Source of the DNA: Mixophyes australis
Taxonomy: Eukaryota > Chordata > Amphibia > Anura > Limnodynastidae
Assembly: GCA_036250195.1 (NCBI GenBank)
Contig: JAVHZZ010000003.1
Location: forward strand, 90,292,918-90,356,917
Length of the DNA stretch: 64,000 nucleotides
Direction: 5' to 3'
Below are positions 1 to 11,920 of this stretch, piece by piece. How positions within the stretch are numbered: position 1 is the first letter of the stretch; each line of letters opens with the position of its first letter. A model generated the notes under the pieces. That model was not told the origin of the DNA and searched no databases. It saw only the letters and a list, made by a program, of their open reading frames with translations. Position numbers and translations under genes: made by a program.

Positions 1-784
1 TGTTAGCTGCCCAGCTGTTGTCAGTGTGGGCACGGTGCAAAGAAAAGCTGATTAGTGAGGAGGTTTTGTGAGACTATCTCACGTGACCTGATCACACTAA
101 GCAGTGCACAGAGACCACGTCCGCACTGACATGGTAAGAAGTAGAAAGAGCCGCCCGGATCCTGCAGGGAAGAGGAAAGGACCAGGAGACAGCAAACAGG
201 TAAGTGCTTTTTTTTCTATATATCAGGAGGGACGAGGAAGAGTGGCAGTGATCTGGTGAGGCATTGGGTCTGGATGGAGGGGGGGAGGTGAGTTGGCTGC
301 AGGGAGGTTGGGGCTTCACAGTACACTTAGTCCAGGGGCCTACATTGGCTTAATCTGACCCTGCCCTGGATGAGTGAATTAACCTTTGTGCAATTCCTGC
401 CTTTGGTAGTTAAAATTACTCATAAAAGCCTTCCCTATAATCCAAATCCAGCTGATTTTTGCCTAAATATCAATGAAGGCAGCATTATTATTTCACCAAT
501 GTGATTAACTAGCAAATTGACATGGGTTCCTGAGCAGACATCTTTCTTCAGCCTTTTTCTAGTGTTAAATGAACTGTTGTACAATATGTATAATATATCT
601 TTAGGATTGTCCTTCCATGTAGTCCATATTCTATAATGTTATATTGCGAGTCACTTTTACCTCTTCTGTTAACGAGTACAGTGTCAGTGGTTTATTAAAC
701 AAGATGTCACTTTTATAAATACAGGTTATGAAGTTATCTTATACATATTTCTTTAGGCTGAATTAGCACTTTGCATTTAAAAAG
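1..784. other. Non-coding DNA, nothing recognised
   Basis: No supportable gene or repeat family was seen. The short open frames have no domain-like composition. The left end is moderately GC-rich and the rest AT-rich. Confidence 0.5.
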
Positions 785-787
785 TAG

Positions 788-1114
788 AGGCCTGATTCAT
801 TAAGGATCTTAACTTAAGAAACTTCTTATTTAAGTCTCCTGGACAAAACCATGTTACATTGCAAGGGGTGCAAATTAGTATTCTGTTTTGCACATAAGTT
901 AAATACTGACTGTTTTTTTCATGTAGCACACAAATACTTGATAGCTTATTTGTACACTGAAATTTAAAGTTGATATTTGTGTGCTACATGAAAAAACAGT
1001 CAGTATTTAACTTATGTGCAAAACAGAATACTAATTTGCACCCCTTGCAATATAACAGTCCAGGAGACTTAAATAAGAAGTTTCTTAATTTAAGATCCTT
1101 AATGAATCAGGCCC
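788..1114. mobile_element. Hairpin MITE A, PIF/Harbinger-like
   Basis: This is an almost complete palindrome: about 160 bp from the left end reappears inverted on the right. The ends read GGCCTGATTCATTAAGG and its complement. The element is flanked by TAG at 785-787 and at 1115-1117, so the target duplication is 3 bp. A GGGCC-type terminal repeat with a 3-bp duplication fits PIF/Harbinger MITEs. It has no coding capacity and would need a transposase in trans. Two relatives lie in this window (1211-1530 and 9979-10288). Confidence 0.8.
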
Positions 1115-1210
1115 TAGGTTATCATCCTGACTGAATAGAAAATGTAATACTAAAACAAGACTTAAAAATAAATTTTAATCTCCTAAATAAAGAAACATAT
1201 TAAAAATATA

Positions 1211-1530
1211 GGGCCTGAGTCATTAAGGAAAGTAAGGTAAGAAAAAGGAGTAAATGTTCTCCGGGACAAACCATCTTACAATGGAAGGGGTGCAAATGAA
1301 TTAATTATTTTGCACATAAGATAAATACTGGCTGTTTTTTCATCTAATACACAAATACTTGATAGCTTTATTTTTACACTGATTTAAAGTTGAACTAGGA
1401 CATGCCCTAACCCAACTATAAATCTCTGCCTATAGTTTAAGTTTACCTCCCCCTCCAATGCAACATGGTTTTACCCAGATACAAAATTACTCCTTTTTTT
1501 ATGCTTTGCTCTCCTTAATGACTCAGGCCC
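1211..1530. mobile_element. MITE B, same family as MITE A
   Basis: The ends read GGGCCTGAGTCATTAAGG and its complement, flanked by ATA on both sides (1208-1210 and 1531-1533). The interior shares the TTTTGCACATAAG and TACACAAATACTTGATAGC blocks with MITEs A and C, but only the ends are inverted, unlike MITE A. It lies 96 bp from MITE A. It is non-autonomous, and the superfamily is inferred from the ends and the 3-bp duplication. Confidence 0.8.
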
Positions 1531-1533
1531 ATA

Positions 1534-2987
1534 GTCTATAGTCATTCTATAAAGGACATTTTTAAGAACATTTTCAGATGCTGCTGCTTCTATAGAATAT
1601 ACCACAAAATGATGGCACCAGACTCTCTAGTCACACAGGACTTTTCAAATATCACTGCTTAGACCCACTCCTTGCATGCTTCAATGAGGAACCAGAATGA
1701 ACAGTATTGTAAATGGTCTAAGTTTGGTATACATGATGACTTTCAGACACTGAACATAAAATAGACTCAATATCTTCTGAATTAAACACAGGTATAAAAG
1801 CCTCTACAAAGTGGTATAACAGAGCTAAAACCTGTAAAACAAAATGAAAAAAAAACAGTGTTTGGTTTGCTGGTATGCCACAAAAGTTTAAAAGGAAAGC
1901 TATATTCACAGATTAAAAACCTGTCTGCCAGAGATACTTGCTTGAAATTCCCTCACTAAAAGTTTCTCTATGAAATTGACATATAAAGGGCCATTTACAA
2001 ACTGCAAACTTTCTGTTGTCAGTTGAAAACAAGCTTTGGATGTGTTGTGTGCCTTAGAATGCACCAAAACTCAGGGGTTTATAGAGAAAAATAATGGGAT
2101 TGGAGCACCTCATTTTGCGGAGCTGTGTAGAAATAGTATTTCCTTTTGCACAGCAAAATATTTAAATTAAAAAAAGCGTACATTTTTAGTTGTGTTCTTT
2201 CCTGTGAGTACATGGCAATTTTCACCCTCCAATTTTGCAGCAGTTCAGAGCTGGCTATCTGGAGTCTCTGTCAGGTTCATGAGCTAATCATGTGTTACTG
2301 AAATAAATAAAGGTAAAATACTAAATCCACAGTTATAACTTGTTGCACGTAACCAATATGTTGCACTGATCTAATCTTGGTGGTGGCAAGATTGGTAAGG
2401 TAAGAAGTCGTGTGTGAGATAAATGGGGAGTTTAAGGATGAGTAACCCTTTGTCACACATACGTCACACAAGGTCAGGTGAGTACTGTACTGGATCATTT
2501 TATCATCTGGAGATGCACCCAGCTTTGCACCAGTAGCACATGTGATAGGTTTACATCAGATACACTTACTTTTGCTTATGACCTGCATGGGTGTAAAAGT
2601 TTATTAACATTTATTTTGCTAGTGAAAAATGCATTTACAAAAAAAGCCCATCTATGACACAGCAGGTAATCTTCCATCTCGTGTACAGAGGAAAATAGTA
2701 AAAAAATCTTTATAAATTATACCCACAAAATCATATAATATAGGCAAAAGCAATGACGAATCAGCCGAAGTGGCTAATTGTGCTCACAACCATCATCAAC
2801 ATGCATTTGCACCAGTCCTCAGACACAATAATTATGGCTACTGACAGTGTATCTGCATTTGCAGGTGGGTCTGCCTCAGCTTGTAATTACGTGAATACAC
2901 CTTTACTGTACTCGGTCTACATTTGCACGTCCTTTCCCTCCCCATTCCACTTCTCCATGTGTAAGGAGGCACAAGTACCAAATCTGC
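1534..2987. other. AT-rich DNA, nothing recognised
   Basis: No gene, tandem array or terminal repeat could be supported here. The short open frames are not convincing. Confidence 0.5.
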
Positions 2988-3309
2988 ATATGGATTAGGG
3001 ATGTGCACCAGCGACTTTTGGTGTCTCGTGTTTTGTGTTTTGGATTCGGATTTTCGCGATGTTTTGGGTTCGGATTTGTTTTGAAAAACACCTGCTGGAA
3101 GGTTTTGGTTCGGATTTAAGGTTTTGGATTCGGATTTTTTTTGAAAAAAGCATAAAAAGTTCAAAAATCAAGTTTTTGGGCTTATTTTCACTCCTACGCT
3201 ATTATTAACCTCAATAACATTCATTAACAAGCATTTCCACTAATTTACAGTGTATTCTGAACACCTCACAATATAGTTATTAGTCCAAAACGTTGCAACG
3301 AGGTATCTT

Positions 3310-3690
3310 TCTGGACTGCGTAGTGGAGTGGTCCCCACAATATAATAAGAAAACCATCAACTGGTCTTAATCGCACCAAAAAATGTACCTGGACTGCGTA
3401 GAGGAGTGGGTCACCACAATATAATTTAAAAACCCTGAACTTGTATGATTCGCACCAATAAATGTATCTGGACTGCGTAGAGGAGTGGTCACCACAATAT
3501 AATAAGAAAACCATCAACTGGTCTTAATCGCACCAAAAAATGTACCTGGACTGCGTAGAGGAGTGGGTCACCACAATATAATTTAAAAACCCTGAACTTG
3601 TATGATTCGCACCAATAAATGTATCTGGACTGCGTAGAGGAGTGGTCACCACAATATAATTAATAAAAAACCCTCCACGGCTCTGAATTT
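3310..3690. repeat. Tandem repeat, 157-bp dimer of about 78-bp units
   Basis: The phrase CTGGACTGCGTAGAGGAGTG recurs about every 78 bp for roughly five copies. Alternate copies are more alike (157-bp offset, for example 3341 and 3498), so the array is a two-monomer higher-order repeat. It lies wholly inside hAT element 1. Confidence 0.8.
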
Positions 3691-4194
3691 CCAAAAAAAA
3701 AATTCTGGACTGTGTAGTGGGGTGGCCCCGGTACCCAATATTTTTTTTAAATTAGTTTTTTGTACATTTTTATTATTAACTTTTTTTTAATTTTTTAAAC
3801 ACTTGGGAATATTGGGGAAATAACTATGCCCTTAGAAGCACAGAGCCCGGGACACAGGACCACTGGACTGAACAGGACACAGCACACAGGACCCAGCAGC
3901 ACCACTGAACTCAAAATTGACAGAGCACAGCACACAGCACCACTGGACTGATACTGCAGAATGTGTGAACTTTGTAATATTGCAGCAGTACCACTGGACT
4001 TTTACTGCTGAATGTGTGAACTTGGTAATATTGCAGTACCAATGGGCTTATACTGCAGGATTGGTTTGGCAAATTTTGTTGTAATTAAATTTTTTTTAAA
4101 TTATTTTTTTGTATTTTTTTTTATAACTTTTTTTTAAATTTTTTAAACACTTGGGAATAATGGGGAAATAACTATGCCCTTAGATGCACAGATT

Positions 4195-4385
4195 ACAGGA
4201 CACAGCACGACTGGACTGAACAGGACACAGCACAGGACCCAGAAGCACCACTGAACTCAAAATTAACAAAGCACAGCACACAGCACCACTGGACTGATAC
4301 TGCAGAACAGAACACAGCACAGCACAGCACAGAACTAAACAGCACAGCACAGCACAGCACAGAACTAAACAGCACAGCACGAGAT
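4195..4385. repeat. CAGCA-rich minisatellite inside hAT element 1
   Basis: Short GCACA and CAGCA units repeat, with two longer copies of an AGAACTAAACAGCACAGCAC block at about 4330-4380. The minus-strand translations are cysteine, leucine and valine rich only because of the unit sequence. Confidence 0.7.
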
Positions 4386-4444
4386 CTACCAGAACAGAAG
4401 ACCACCTAACACACCCTCCCTCTACCCTGATCAATGCCCGAGTG

Positions 4445-4474
4445 AAGATGGCGGCGACTAGCGGGGAATTTATA
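4445..4474 (-). promoter_or_regulatory. Putative TATA promoter in the hAT 5' end
   Basis: On the minus strand TATAAATT is followed 22 bp later by GCCATCTT. The same arrangement (TATA, then GCCATTT) recurs at matching positions in hAT element 3 (43395) and in both arms of hAT element 2 (11884 and, inverted, 13208). This suggests a conserved Pol II promoter for the element's internal transcript. The role is inferred from position and conservation only. Confidence 0.45.
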
Positions 4475-4641
4475 GGTTCCGAGTATCGCGAGATCCGACA
4501 ATGGGATTATGACTCGGAGCCTCGCTTTCAAGTTTCTATTTGGCGCCAATACCCGGATCTGTCTCGGATCCGACTCGGATCGGCAATGTTCGGATGGGCT
4601 CGGATTCAGGAAATCTGAGTGCGCTCATCTCTAATATGGAT

Positions 4642-7090
4642 GTAGGCATACGGATATAAGCGTACACTTTTTTGTATGAAAATGCACTGTAAAAATTTGA
4701 TTAGGCAAATGGGCATACTCCCAACTCAACATGAACCCCACCCTGAACAATGTAATACATAGGCTTCACAAACACAACTGTCACACTTAAAATAGAAAGA
4801 CCCAAGGTCCCCTCATTGCAATGAACAATGTAATCCATAAATGAGGATAAAACATGCAGTAAAAAAATTATTTTATTGAAAGTTTGGTACTGAAGTGGCA
4901 GGGGGTTGGATTTTAATATGAAGCTTACACTTTTACACAGTGTGTCTCTGGAGATTTGTATGCTTCTCCACACACCTATGCACACTCCTAGAATGTGGAG
5001 GCATCTCATGAGAATGGAATGTAGGCATTCACCTTGACTGGGTGGACCGTACTAGCGCATAAATGACCTCCACAGAGTTCCAACCACAGTACTTTCACGA
5101 ACCTCCCAAGATGCTTACTAACTAAAATTCTGAACTCCCAAGAAAGTGATACAAAAAGTCAAAAGTTTGAGACACTTTTAGTGCTTAGGCTTCTATGTTT
5201 CATCTTATGGTGGACTATGAAGACTAAATGTGGTCCCAATCCACACATATGAAAAAAATAAAGAGTTATCTCTGCATCTCTCTCATAGGTGATTAAACTA
5301 ATCCAAATAATTTAATGTAAAGGTCGACTGTTCTGGGTATTTCACAGTAATTATTGAGCAGACCTGGTTACCTAGGTTCAGAGTATCACGCTGAGATAAT
5401 TTAACAGTCAAAAGCATAGATAGCACAAATAATACCTGTTGCTTAAGCACAGGGAGTGATCAGCTGAATGAAGTAAGCAGGTAGTGGATTCAAAAGATCA
5501 TTGCAGACTTTAGCGGGTTCAAAACATTCATCCAACTACTTGTTCAGAGCTCAAAAAGAAAGAGGAGTGGGAGCATCTAAGCAGAAGGCCAAACTCAGAA
5601 GCAGCAGGTGCCATAAATGTGATGACAAAATCAAAATTGTCAAAAATTCTTCCTCAGAAGATTATACATACTATATGACTGCTGATATCGGTAAGACCCA
5701 ACATTCATTTCAGATGGTGAGGAAGCCAAGAGCTTGCATTGTTTCTATTATTATCTACCCCTTATTGGAAACTTGCCAATATGGGCTCTTTGTAGACCTG
5801 CAGATCTACTGAATCAAAATATGTCAGGAAAAGCAAATCTTTTAGGGTAACACAAAGATAAAATTACAAATCCATTTTTTATATAAAGAAAACGTTTGTC
5901 AGTTAAAAAGTAACTTTTCTGAAATTGCAAAAACTTTGATAAATATCTCTCCCGTCACTACCATAAAGCTGTACTCTGTGACATTGTCAGTTTGAAAAGA
6001 CATACGGTGTGCTATAGCATATATTGAATTTTACTACTCATGTCAAAAATGAAAAATTGGATAACTGTTCTGCTAAATCCAAATATGAAATTGAATTGTT
6101 CATTTTGCTTTAAAGGAGTTCACAGCTGCAACTGAGGGAATATTGAAGTCAGTCAGCAGTGACTAGATAGAAAGAACTATTATAGAAATCCAACAGGCAT
6201 AGCATTAATATGGTGGGATTTGAAGAAATATTTAAAGAAAGAAGGAATTGAAAATGCTGGAACAATATAAAAAAGAGTATCAGCTACAAGGCAGATAGTT
6301 CCATACAAAGTTTTATAGAAGCTTTTGAAGAAAATCTATACAGTATGAATTATTCAACTTCCAATAACAACATTATTATTGTGCTCACATTCTGTTAAAT
6401 TGTATTTCTAAGGTGAATACGTATCATTCCTAATTATAACGAAATTCTTAGTATGGCAGATTTCATTTTTTTAAGAAAAATATGTAGAATTTAGTCACAT
6501 GTAAAATATATTTCATTATTACATTCATTATTGACATAGACAAGGTATAATTGTAAATTTATTCTAAATGATTATCTTTACAGATGCACATTAATCACTA
6601 ATTAGATCTCAATGTGGTAATTACTGTAAACCAGCAGAAGGTATCCTTTCATTCAGCCTCACCTTAAGTCATTATCCGCCACCCTGCAATCCATACACAT
6701 ACAGCATCTTCTAAATACTCTAAACCTGATGTACTCTTCGCAAAAACAACTAATCTCTCCTATTAGAACCATGACCTGCCCTGACCTGGCTACCTCTTTC
6801 TATAACAAGATACCCACTTCAGCCATAGATAATACAGCTCCAACCACCAGCTACAGTCTCTGACGATCCAGATCTCAACTATGGCACAGCCAACAGACCC
6901 TCTCGAAGGCCAACTTACTCCACTATAAATTCCTCCTCTCATCTTACACCACTGCATTTTCACTCTCCAAGCAAAAGTACTTCACTTCTCTAATATCTAC
7001 CCAGTCTTCTATTCCATGAGCCCCAAAGGGTGCAATGTGTGCAGTGCTTAGAGACCAGTGAGTCAAGGCTGGCTTGTCACCCTGCACCCA
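4642..7090. other. AT-rich DNA, nothing recognised
   Basis: No gene or repeat family was recognised. The 103-codon plus-strand frame at 5501-5812 has no recognisable domain and is treated as chance. Confidence 0.45.
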
Positions 7091-8390
7091 GAGATGTACT
7101 GCCACAAATTTACTTTGTTCTCCTCCTGGATGGGCCCAGGGGAAGCAGGAACTACACATTTCTTCACCTTATCTATGTGACTTGGTGCTGCACTGCACTA
7201 AACACACTGCTGCTTCATGATGTGGGTGGTCTGTGCAGGGCACCAGTGACATCATCAGTGGGAGTCACCAGTTGTCATGCGACAGTCTCCCTAACCACCA
7301 CTCTGTCCCCGCCGGCTGTCCTGTCCACCGGTGATACTGCGCAAGCGTAGAACCGCCAGTCTGTTTTAAATACTTCGTTCCTCTGTCATTGGCTGATCTG
7401 AGTGACAGCCCTATATTTGGCTCCCCCTCACTATACACTGCACTGGTTTGTTCAGTCAGTTTCTGTCTTCTGTACTGGAAGCAGCTCCCTGGGCTCCTGA
7501 GTTTTCTGTCCTCTAGTGATTCCTGTTTACCTGGGTTCCTGTGTGCTCTGCGCTCCTGTGGTCCTGCGCTCCCTGCGCTTCTGTATGTTCATTCCACTCC
7601 TCAGTGGTAACAGCCGCAGATCATCTAAGCATTCCACTCCTCAGTGGCAAGAGCCGCAGACCATCTCAGCATCCCACTTCTCAGTGGTACAGCCGCAGAT
7701 CATCTCAGCATTCCACTCCTCAGTGGTAACAGCCACAGATCATCTTACCATTCCTCTCCTCAGTGGTACAGCCGCAGATCATCTCGACATTCCATTCCTT
7801 GGTGGTAACAGCCGCAGACTATCTCACCGTTCCACTCCTCAGTGGTACAGCCGCAGATCATCTCTGCATCTTACCCCTCAGTGGTTCTAGCCGCAGATCA
7901 TCTCAGCATTCCACTCCTCAGTGGTACAACGTAAGATCATCACTACATCCTACTTCTCTGTGGTGACGGCCGCAGATTATCTCTTCCAATTCCACTCCTC
8001 AGTGTTAACGGCCACAGACCACCACAGTTCATCAAACTTATCTATATCCCTCCATGGGCCTTTATCTGTAAATCCTTTGCCCTCTGTCTCTCACGGTTCA
8101 TTGGGAACTTCTCTAGGGGGCCTTGACCTGCAGAGTGGAAGCCGCAAAGTCCAAATTCCCTTGCGGGGATCCCTGGCGAAAACCTTCCATTTTGTTAGAC
8201 TCCGCCCCTCTAGGTGCAGTCATACCAATCCCAGCTGAACTGCAAGGATCCAATCTCTCCTCATTGGTAGCGTGACACCAGTGTTCTGCACAGAGTTCCT
8301 CCCCGCATGGAGCAAGCAGAAGTGGCTGCTGAAGACCGGATCCAACCTTGAATTGACACCGCAGCAGGTAGGAACCTCATGGGTGGATGG
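7090..8390 (+). mobile_element. LTR-like segment with internal VNTR
   Basis: This GC-richer block contains a TTTAAATA promoter-like site near 7366 and pyrimidine-rich runs of the CTCCTGTG type. Similar runs occur in the LTR of the intact Ty3/gypsy element at 59341-60087. It then enters a 40-bp VNTR and a GC-rich tail. No internal coding region follows, so a degraded solo LTR is the best explanation. Both ends are uncertain and no target duplication was identified. Confidence 0.4.
7590..8030 (+). repeat. VNTR, about 11 copies of a 39-40 bp unit
   Basis: The unit starts CATTCCACTCCTCAGTGG and ends near GCCGCAGATCATCT. Copies begin at about 7590, 7630, 7670 and 7709 and continue to about 8030 with rising divergence. 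The unit length is not a multiple of three, which explains the overlapping repetitive open frames; none is likely to be a protein. Confidence 0.85.
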
Positions 8391-9049
8391 ACTTGACTCA
8401 CGTTAATTTACTAGGCTTGTTCGCAGGGTAACCAATCACAATGAATCAAGAAGCACATAACAGTAGCCAATAGATCTCAAATCCACTGCAACAACCCTGA
8501 GGAAGTCATGATCACGTGGCAAAATGCATCGGCAAGGCAACAAGCACATGACACCAAGGAAATAGTCACATGTGCTACACAGTGGAACGCACGCTGGATT
8601 GCTGATTTCCACACATACCGTGCTTCCTTTCATCATTGAAACCCACGGCACCGCTACCTAGGAATCGTATAAGGAGGAATTATATTGTCTACTGACCGCA
8701 AGTATTGGTGACTTTATCACAACAAGTCTCATCCATCACTTGGAATTTTTGCTTTAATTCTCATCTGTAGACTGAACTAAGGACCAGTATGGTCCTTTAA
8801 GACCCACACATTACTCAGCCTACCAATACAAAGGTTTAACCTATCCTGTGATGGGGACAGTAATGAACAATTTTGTTTCATATTGTATTATATTGTATAT
8901 ATTTGTTTGTTTTACTGTATATGCCTACATATTAACTTGTTTCAAATTGATGTGTATAAATTCTGTTTTACTTTGTGAAACTTGTCCACCATCTGAGAGA
9001 GAAGACTCACGGACAGGCTCATCCACTTTTAGGTTACTCATTTGAGGCA
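8391..9049. other. Dispersed non-coding DNA
   Basis: No gene is visible. The stretch at about 8490-8540 (CCTGAGGAAGTCATGATCACG followed by a GGCAAAATGCATCGG-like phrase) resembles the centre of amphibian foldback repeats that carry a cleaner AAACGCGT motif, as seen near 47235. Membership is uncertain. Confidence 0.35.
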
Positions 9050-9290
9050 CATATTATTATTATCATTTATTTGTTAGGCGCCACAAGAGTTCCGCAGTGC
9101 CGTTCACAGCACAAACAGTAGACTATACAGGGTTAAACTTTACTGAACAATAAACACAAAAATACCAAAACTTCAGAAACTCCAGGCATGCTAATACAGT
9201 AAAGACATGCAGAAGAACAGGTATGGAGACAGGAGGGAAGAGGGCCCTGCTCAAACGAGCTTATATCCTAAGGGATACTATCAGTATTGT
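9050..9290 (-). mobile_element. LINE 3' end, L2/CR1-like, minus strand
   Basis: Read on the minus strand this matches the 3' UTR and tail of the plus-strand LINE at 55649-55815. Shared landmarks are CCATACCTGTTCTTCTGC, CTACTGTTTGTGCTGTG, CTGCGGAACTCTTGTGGCGC and a terminal AATAAATGATAATAATA. It is a 5'-truncated insertion of the usual LINE kind with no coding part. It also supplies the undisrupted version of the LINE sequence that is interrupted at 54863. Confidence 0.8.
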
Positions 9291-9329
9291 ACTAGTGAGC
9301 ACTGAATCTATACATTCCAAATATTGTCA

Positions 9330-9540
9330 GAACACACATACTTTTCATATCAAGGATGCAACCAAAATTCTTTTCCATTCTCTCATCATCTCAAACCTTG
9401 ACTACTGAAGTCTCCTTCTATATGGAATTCCCAATGCCAATATAGCAACACATCAATCCATCATAAAAGCCACAGCAAGACTGATCTTCCTCAATACTAC
9501 TCTGCAAGTCCCTACACTTTGTGAGGATCTGCTGTAATAC
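9330..9540 (+). pseudogene. LINE reverse-transcriptase C-terminal fragment
   Basis: The plus-strand translation contains HSLIISNLDY, a stop in place of the usual Cys, then LLYGIP and IIKATARLIF. These are the hallmarks of the C-terminal part of CR1/L2/Jockey-type RT (usual form S.LDYCN.LLYG, then Q...N.AARL). The fragment is about 70 codons, has at least one in-frame stop and is inactive. It is in the opposite orientation to the LINE tail at 9050-9290, so the two come from different insertions or from a rearrangement. Confidence 0.65.
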
Positions 9541-9975
9541 TAGCTAGAGATGACAGGTGGTAGTGCACTGTCAACACTGACCAGTACACATTCTTTTTTG
9601 CTTACTGCATTCAGCACTGTATTAAATGTCAAGTCATTCAGGACTGTTTGCAGCATTTTCAATGCTCTGACTTGTACCAATCTTTGCAAAGAAAAAATAT
9701 TTTGCTATACATATTGTCACGTGAAAGCTAATTTCTAGGCATAAAACTGCAAATATGTGTTTATGAATTTATTCCTTGTCATAGCCCTGAAATGGCTCAG
9801 AGGAGCTGTTTAAATCAATGTGTTTGGTTATGTTAACTGATAATTCATGAGTTATTAATTCTGTGTTTTATTCTTTTATTTTAGGAAAAACCTTTGCATT
9901 ATATATTTGTATATCATTTGATTAATTGTTGTATCTTAAGCATTGTGGATGTATTTTCCATATTACATTACACTT
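9541..9975. other. AT-rich DNA, nothing recognised
   Basis: No supportable gene or repeat is visible between the LINE fragment and MITE C. Confidence 0.5.
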
Positions 9976-9978
9976 AAT

Positions 9979-10288
9979 GGGCCTGAGTCATTAAGGAGAG
10001 CAAAGCATAAAAAAGGAGTAACATTTGCACCTGGGCAAAACCATGTTGCATTGGAGGGGGAGGTAAATTTAAAATGTGGGGACAGATTTATAGTTGGGGT
10101 AGGGCATGTCCTAGATTAACTTTAAATTTCAGTGTAGTAATAAAGCTATAAAGTATTTGTGTGCTAGATGAAAAACAATCAGTATTTAACTTATGCGCAA
10201 AATAATAAACTACTTTGCACCCCTTGCATTGTAACATGGTTTGTCCCAGAGAACATTTACCCATCTTTTGCCTTAATGACTCAGGCCC
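9979..10288. mobile_element. MITE C, same family as MITEs A and B
   Basis: The ends read GGGCCTGAGTCATTAAGG and its complement, flanked by a 3-bp AAT duplication (9976-9978 and 10289-10291). The interior is collinear with MITE B in reverse orientation: it has the same blocks around GGACATGCCCTA, TTTTGCAC and GGGGTGCAAA. The 83-codon minus-strand frame inside is not a gene. Confidence 0.82.
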
Positions 10289-10291
10289 AAT

Positions 10292-11664
10292 AAGTTCAAC
10301 TCTCTGTGTTCTTACTATTTCACACGACAGCTTGTTCAAAATGCTACATAGTTGAAAACAGGGGAAAACATTGTGGTTTATGTTAACTCTGATTAAAGTA
10401 AATTGTGATAGATAAGTTCTAAGGGAGACCCTAAGGCTTCCTAAATAAGAGTGTCAGCTCTTCACAAAAAACCTTGGTGGGGGAATAAATGGTAAGTCAA
10501 AGCTTGTGTGGCATATATAGTGGGAAGGATTCAATCATTTTAGACAGACCAGGTGGTTGTTTTTGGCTACACCTTTGTTCCACACATGTCACGCATGCTC
10601 AGTTGAGTGCTGAATGTGACACATATACATATACATCATATGTTGAGTTTGCATAACTTGATCTAATCAAGTGATAAACAGAGGCATCTCTACTGGTGAA
10701 TTAGATACTGAGAGAAACTTCAAAGTGACTCAAAAACTTATTCAGCTAGCCAATTATTGCATACAAACCCAGAGTTCTTCCCAAGAAATGTTCCCTTAAT
10801 TATGGGCGAACACAGAGCCATTGCAATCAAATATTCCTACAATTGCCAAACCCCCCCCCCCACACACAATCATTTCTCTTCAGTTAAACATTACCACATC
10901 AAATAGAACACATCTAGATTGATATCCACCCATTCACAACTTGTACACAGAGACCTTCCAAACCGAACTTACCCCCAATTACACAGACAACCCCAGTGGG
11001 ACATTTTCCATATCACATCCTTCCAATGGGACAGTTCCATAATCAAATCAGTCAGATAGTTCCCACCAATCAGACTATCCCACTCCCATTAAACTTTCCC
11101 AAAAGCACAAGAAAATACACATATATATTTTGCACTTTCAAAATTTTAATGGACCTATACAGGACTGTTAAAGAGTGTTATGGATGTAATTAGATAGGGT
11201 CAAGATTACAAGTTGAGCATGTTTATTCACTATAGTTTTATTGCCTGTCATTAATTGTGCTAGGCTTCCCTAGTTGACCATAGAAGTGAGAACCATAAAC
11301 AATAAAAATGTTTAGCATATGAAGTGATCAAGTTCATACTGCCTAGTTCAGGGGTCGTCATATGTCCCATAGAAAGTGCTCCATCTGTACGTTTCCAACA
11401 ACATATTTCCTATAACATTATAAATATGCTTAGTTTAAGCACATACGCATTTGCTAAAGCATTCTTCTATACAATTGACATAGTATAATGCTTGTCTAAT
11501 TGAAGTAAATGTATATATGATATTCACATATACTTGTACATACAGTATACTGGTATTTGCCTATCTCTAAATTTAGAAAGCATGAGCAGTACATTCTGTA
11601 ACAGATACTCATTCATGCTGTTTGTTTAAAGACAAATACATCCAGACAATTATTAGAGGTATGA
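10292..11664. other. Unannotated DNA with a short poly-C tract
   Basis: No gene was recognised. A run of about 12 C residues followed by CACACA at about 10850-10868 is the only low-complexity feature of note. Confidence 0.45.
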
Positions 11665-11666
11665 AT

Positions 11667-11714
<48 letters not shown>

Positions 11715-11724
11715 ATCTATCTAT
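11665..11724. repeat. Microsatellite (CATA)n, (TA)n, (TATC)n
   Basis: Short CATA copies pass into a pure TA run and then TATC copies. hAT element 2 begins immediately after it. Confidence 0.9.
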
Positions 11725-11883
11725 TAGAGATGCTCAGGCTCAGTTCTTCACAAACTGAGCCCACCTGAACGTCGCTGATCCGAGTACCAAACTGAGCCAT
11801 TTCGGTACTTTCACGCACCCTTGGAAGTGGAAAAGAGTCAAAACGTCATTGTTGCATGGTCGGATCTTGCGAGTTTTGGATTC

Positions 11884-11920
11884 TATAAGTACCGACCTCA
11901 ACGGCGATCCAGCGCCATTT
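11884..11920 (+). promoter_or_regulatory. Conserved TATA / GCCATTT block, left arm
   Basis: TATAAGTA is followed 30 bp later by GCCATTTCACAGAG, the same spacing as in hAT element 3. The mirror copy in the right arm (TATA at 13208-13201, GCCATTT at 13178-13172, minus strand) would fire inward from the other side. Promoter function is inferred. Confidence 0.4.

Larger units (their letters stand above)
2996..4633 (-). mobile_element. hAT element 1, non-autonomous, 1,638 bp
   Basis: The terminal repeats are TAGGGATG on the left and CATCTCTA on the right. The element is bounded by a perfect 8-bp target duplication, ATATGGAT, at 2988-2995 and 4634-4641. TAGRG-type ends with an 8-bp duplication identify the hAT superfamily. 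It is inverted relative to hAT element 3: its GC-rich right end (about 4440-4633) matches the left end of 43223-46323, and its TTTTGG-rich left end matches that element's right end. The interior is simple and tandem sequence with no transposase. The long minus-strand frames near 4.2-4.4 kb are only translations of a CAGCA-rich minisatellite. Confidence 0.88.

Noticed and set aside
4180..4434. Cysteine-rich minus-strand ORF as a small secreted protein
   Set aside because: The Cys/Leu/Val repeats come from a CAGCA minisatellite read in frame; there is no support from other copies.
2996..4633. TA target duplication (Tc1/mariner-like) for the GAGATG elements
   Set aside because: The palindromic TTA/TAA edges suggested it at first, but two copies show perfect 8-bp duplications outside TAGAGATG/CATCTCTA ends, which is the hAT pattern.
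7516..7890. Repetitive 124-codon ORF as a repeat protein
   Set aside because: The 39-40 bp unit is not a multiple of three, so the frame rotates through the unit and several frames look equally repetitive.
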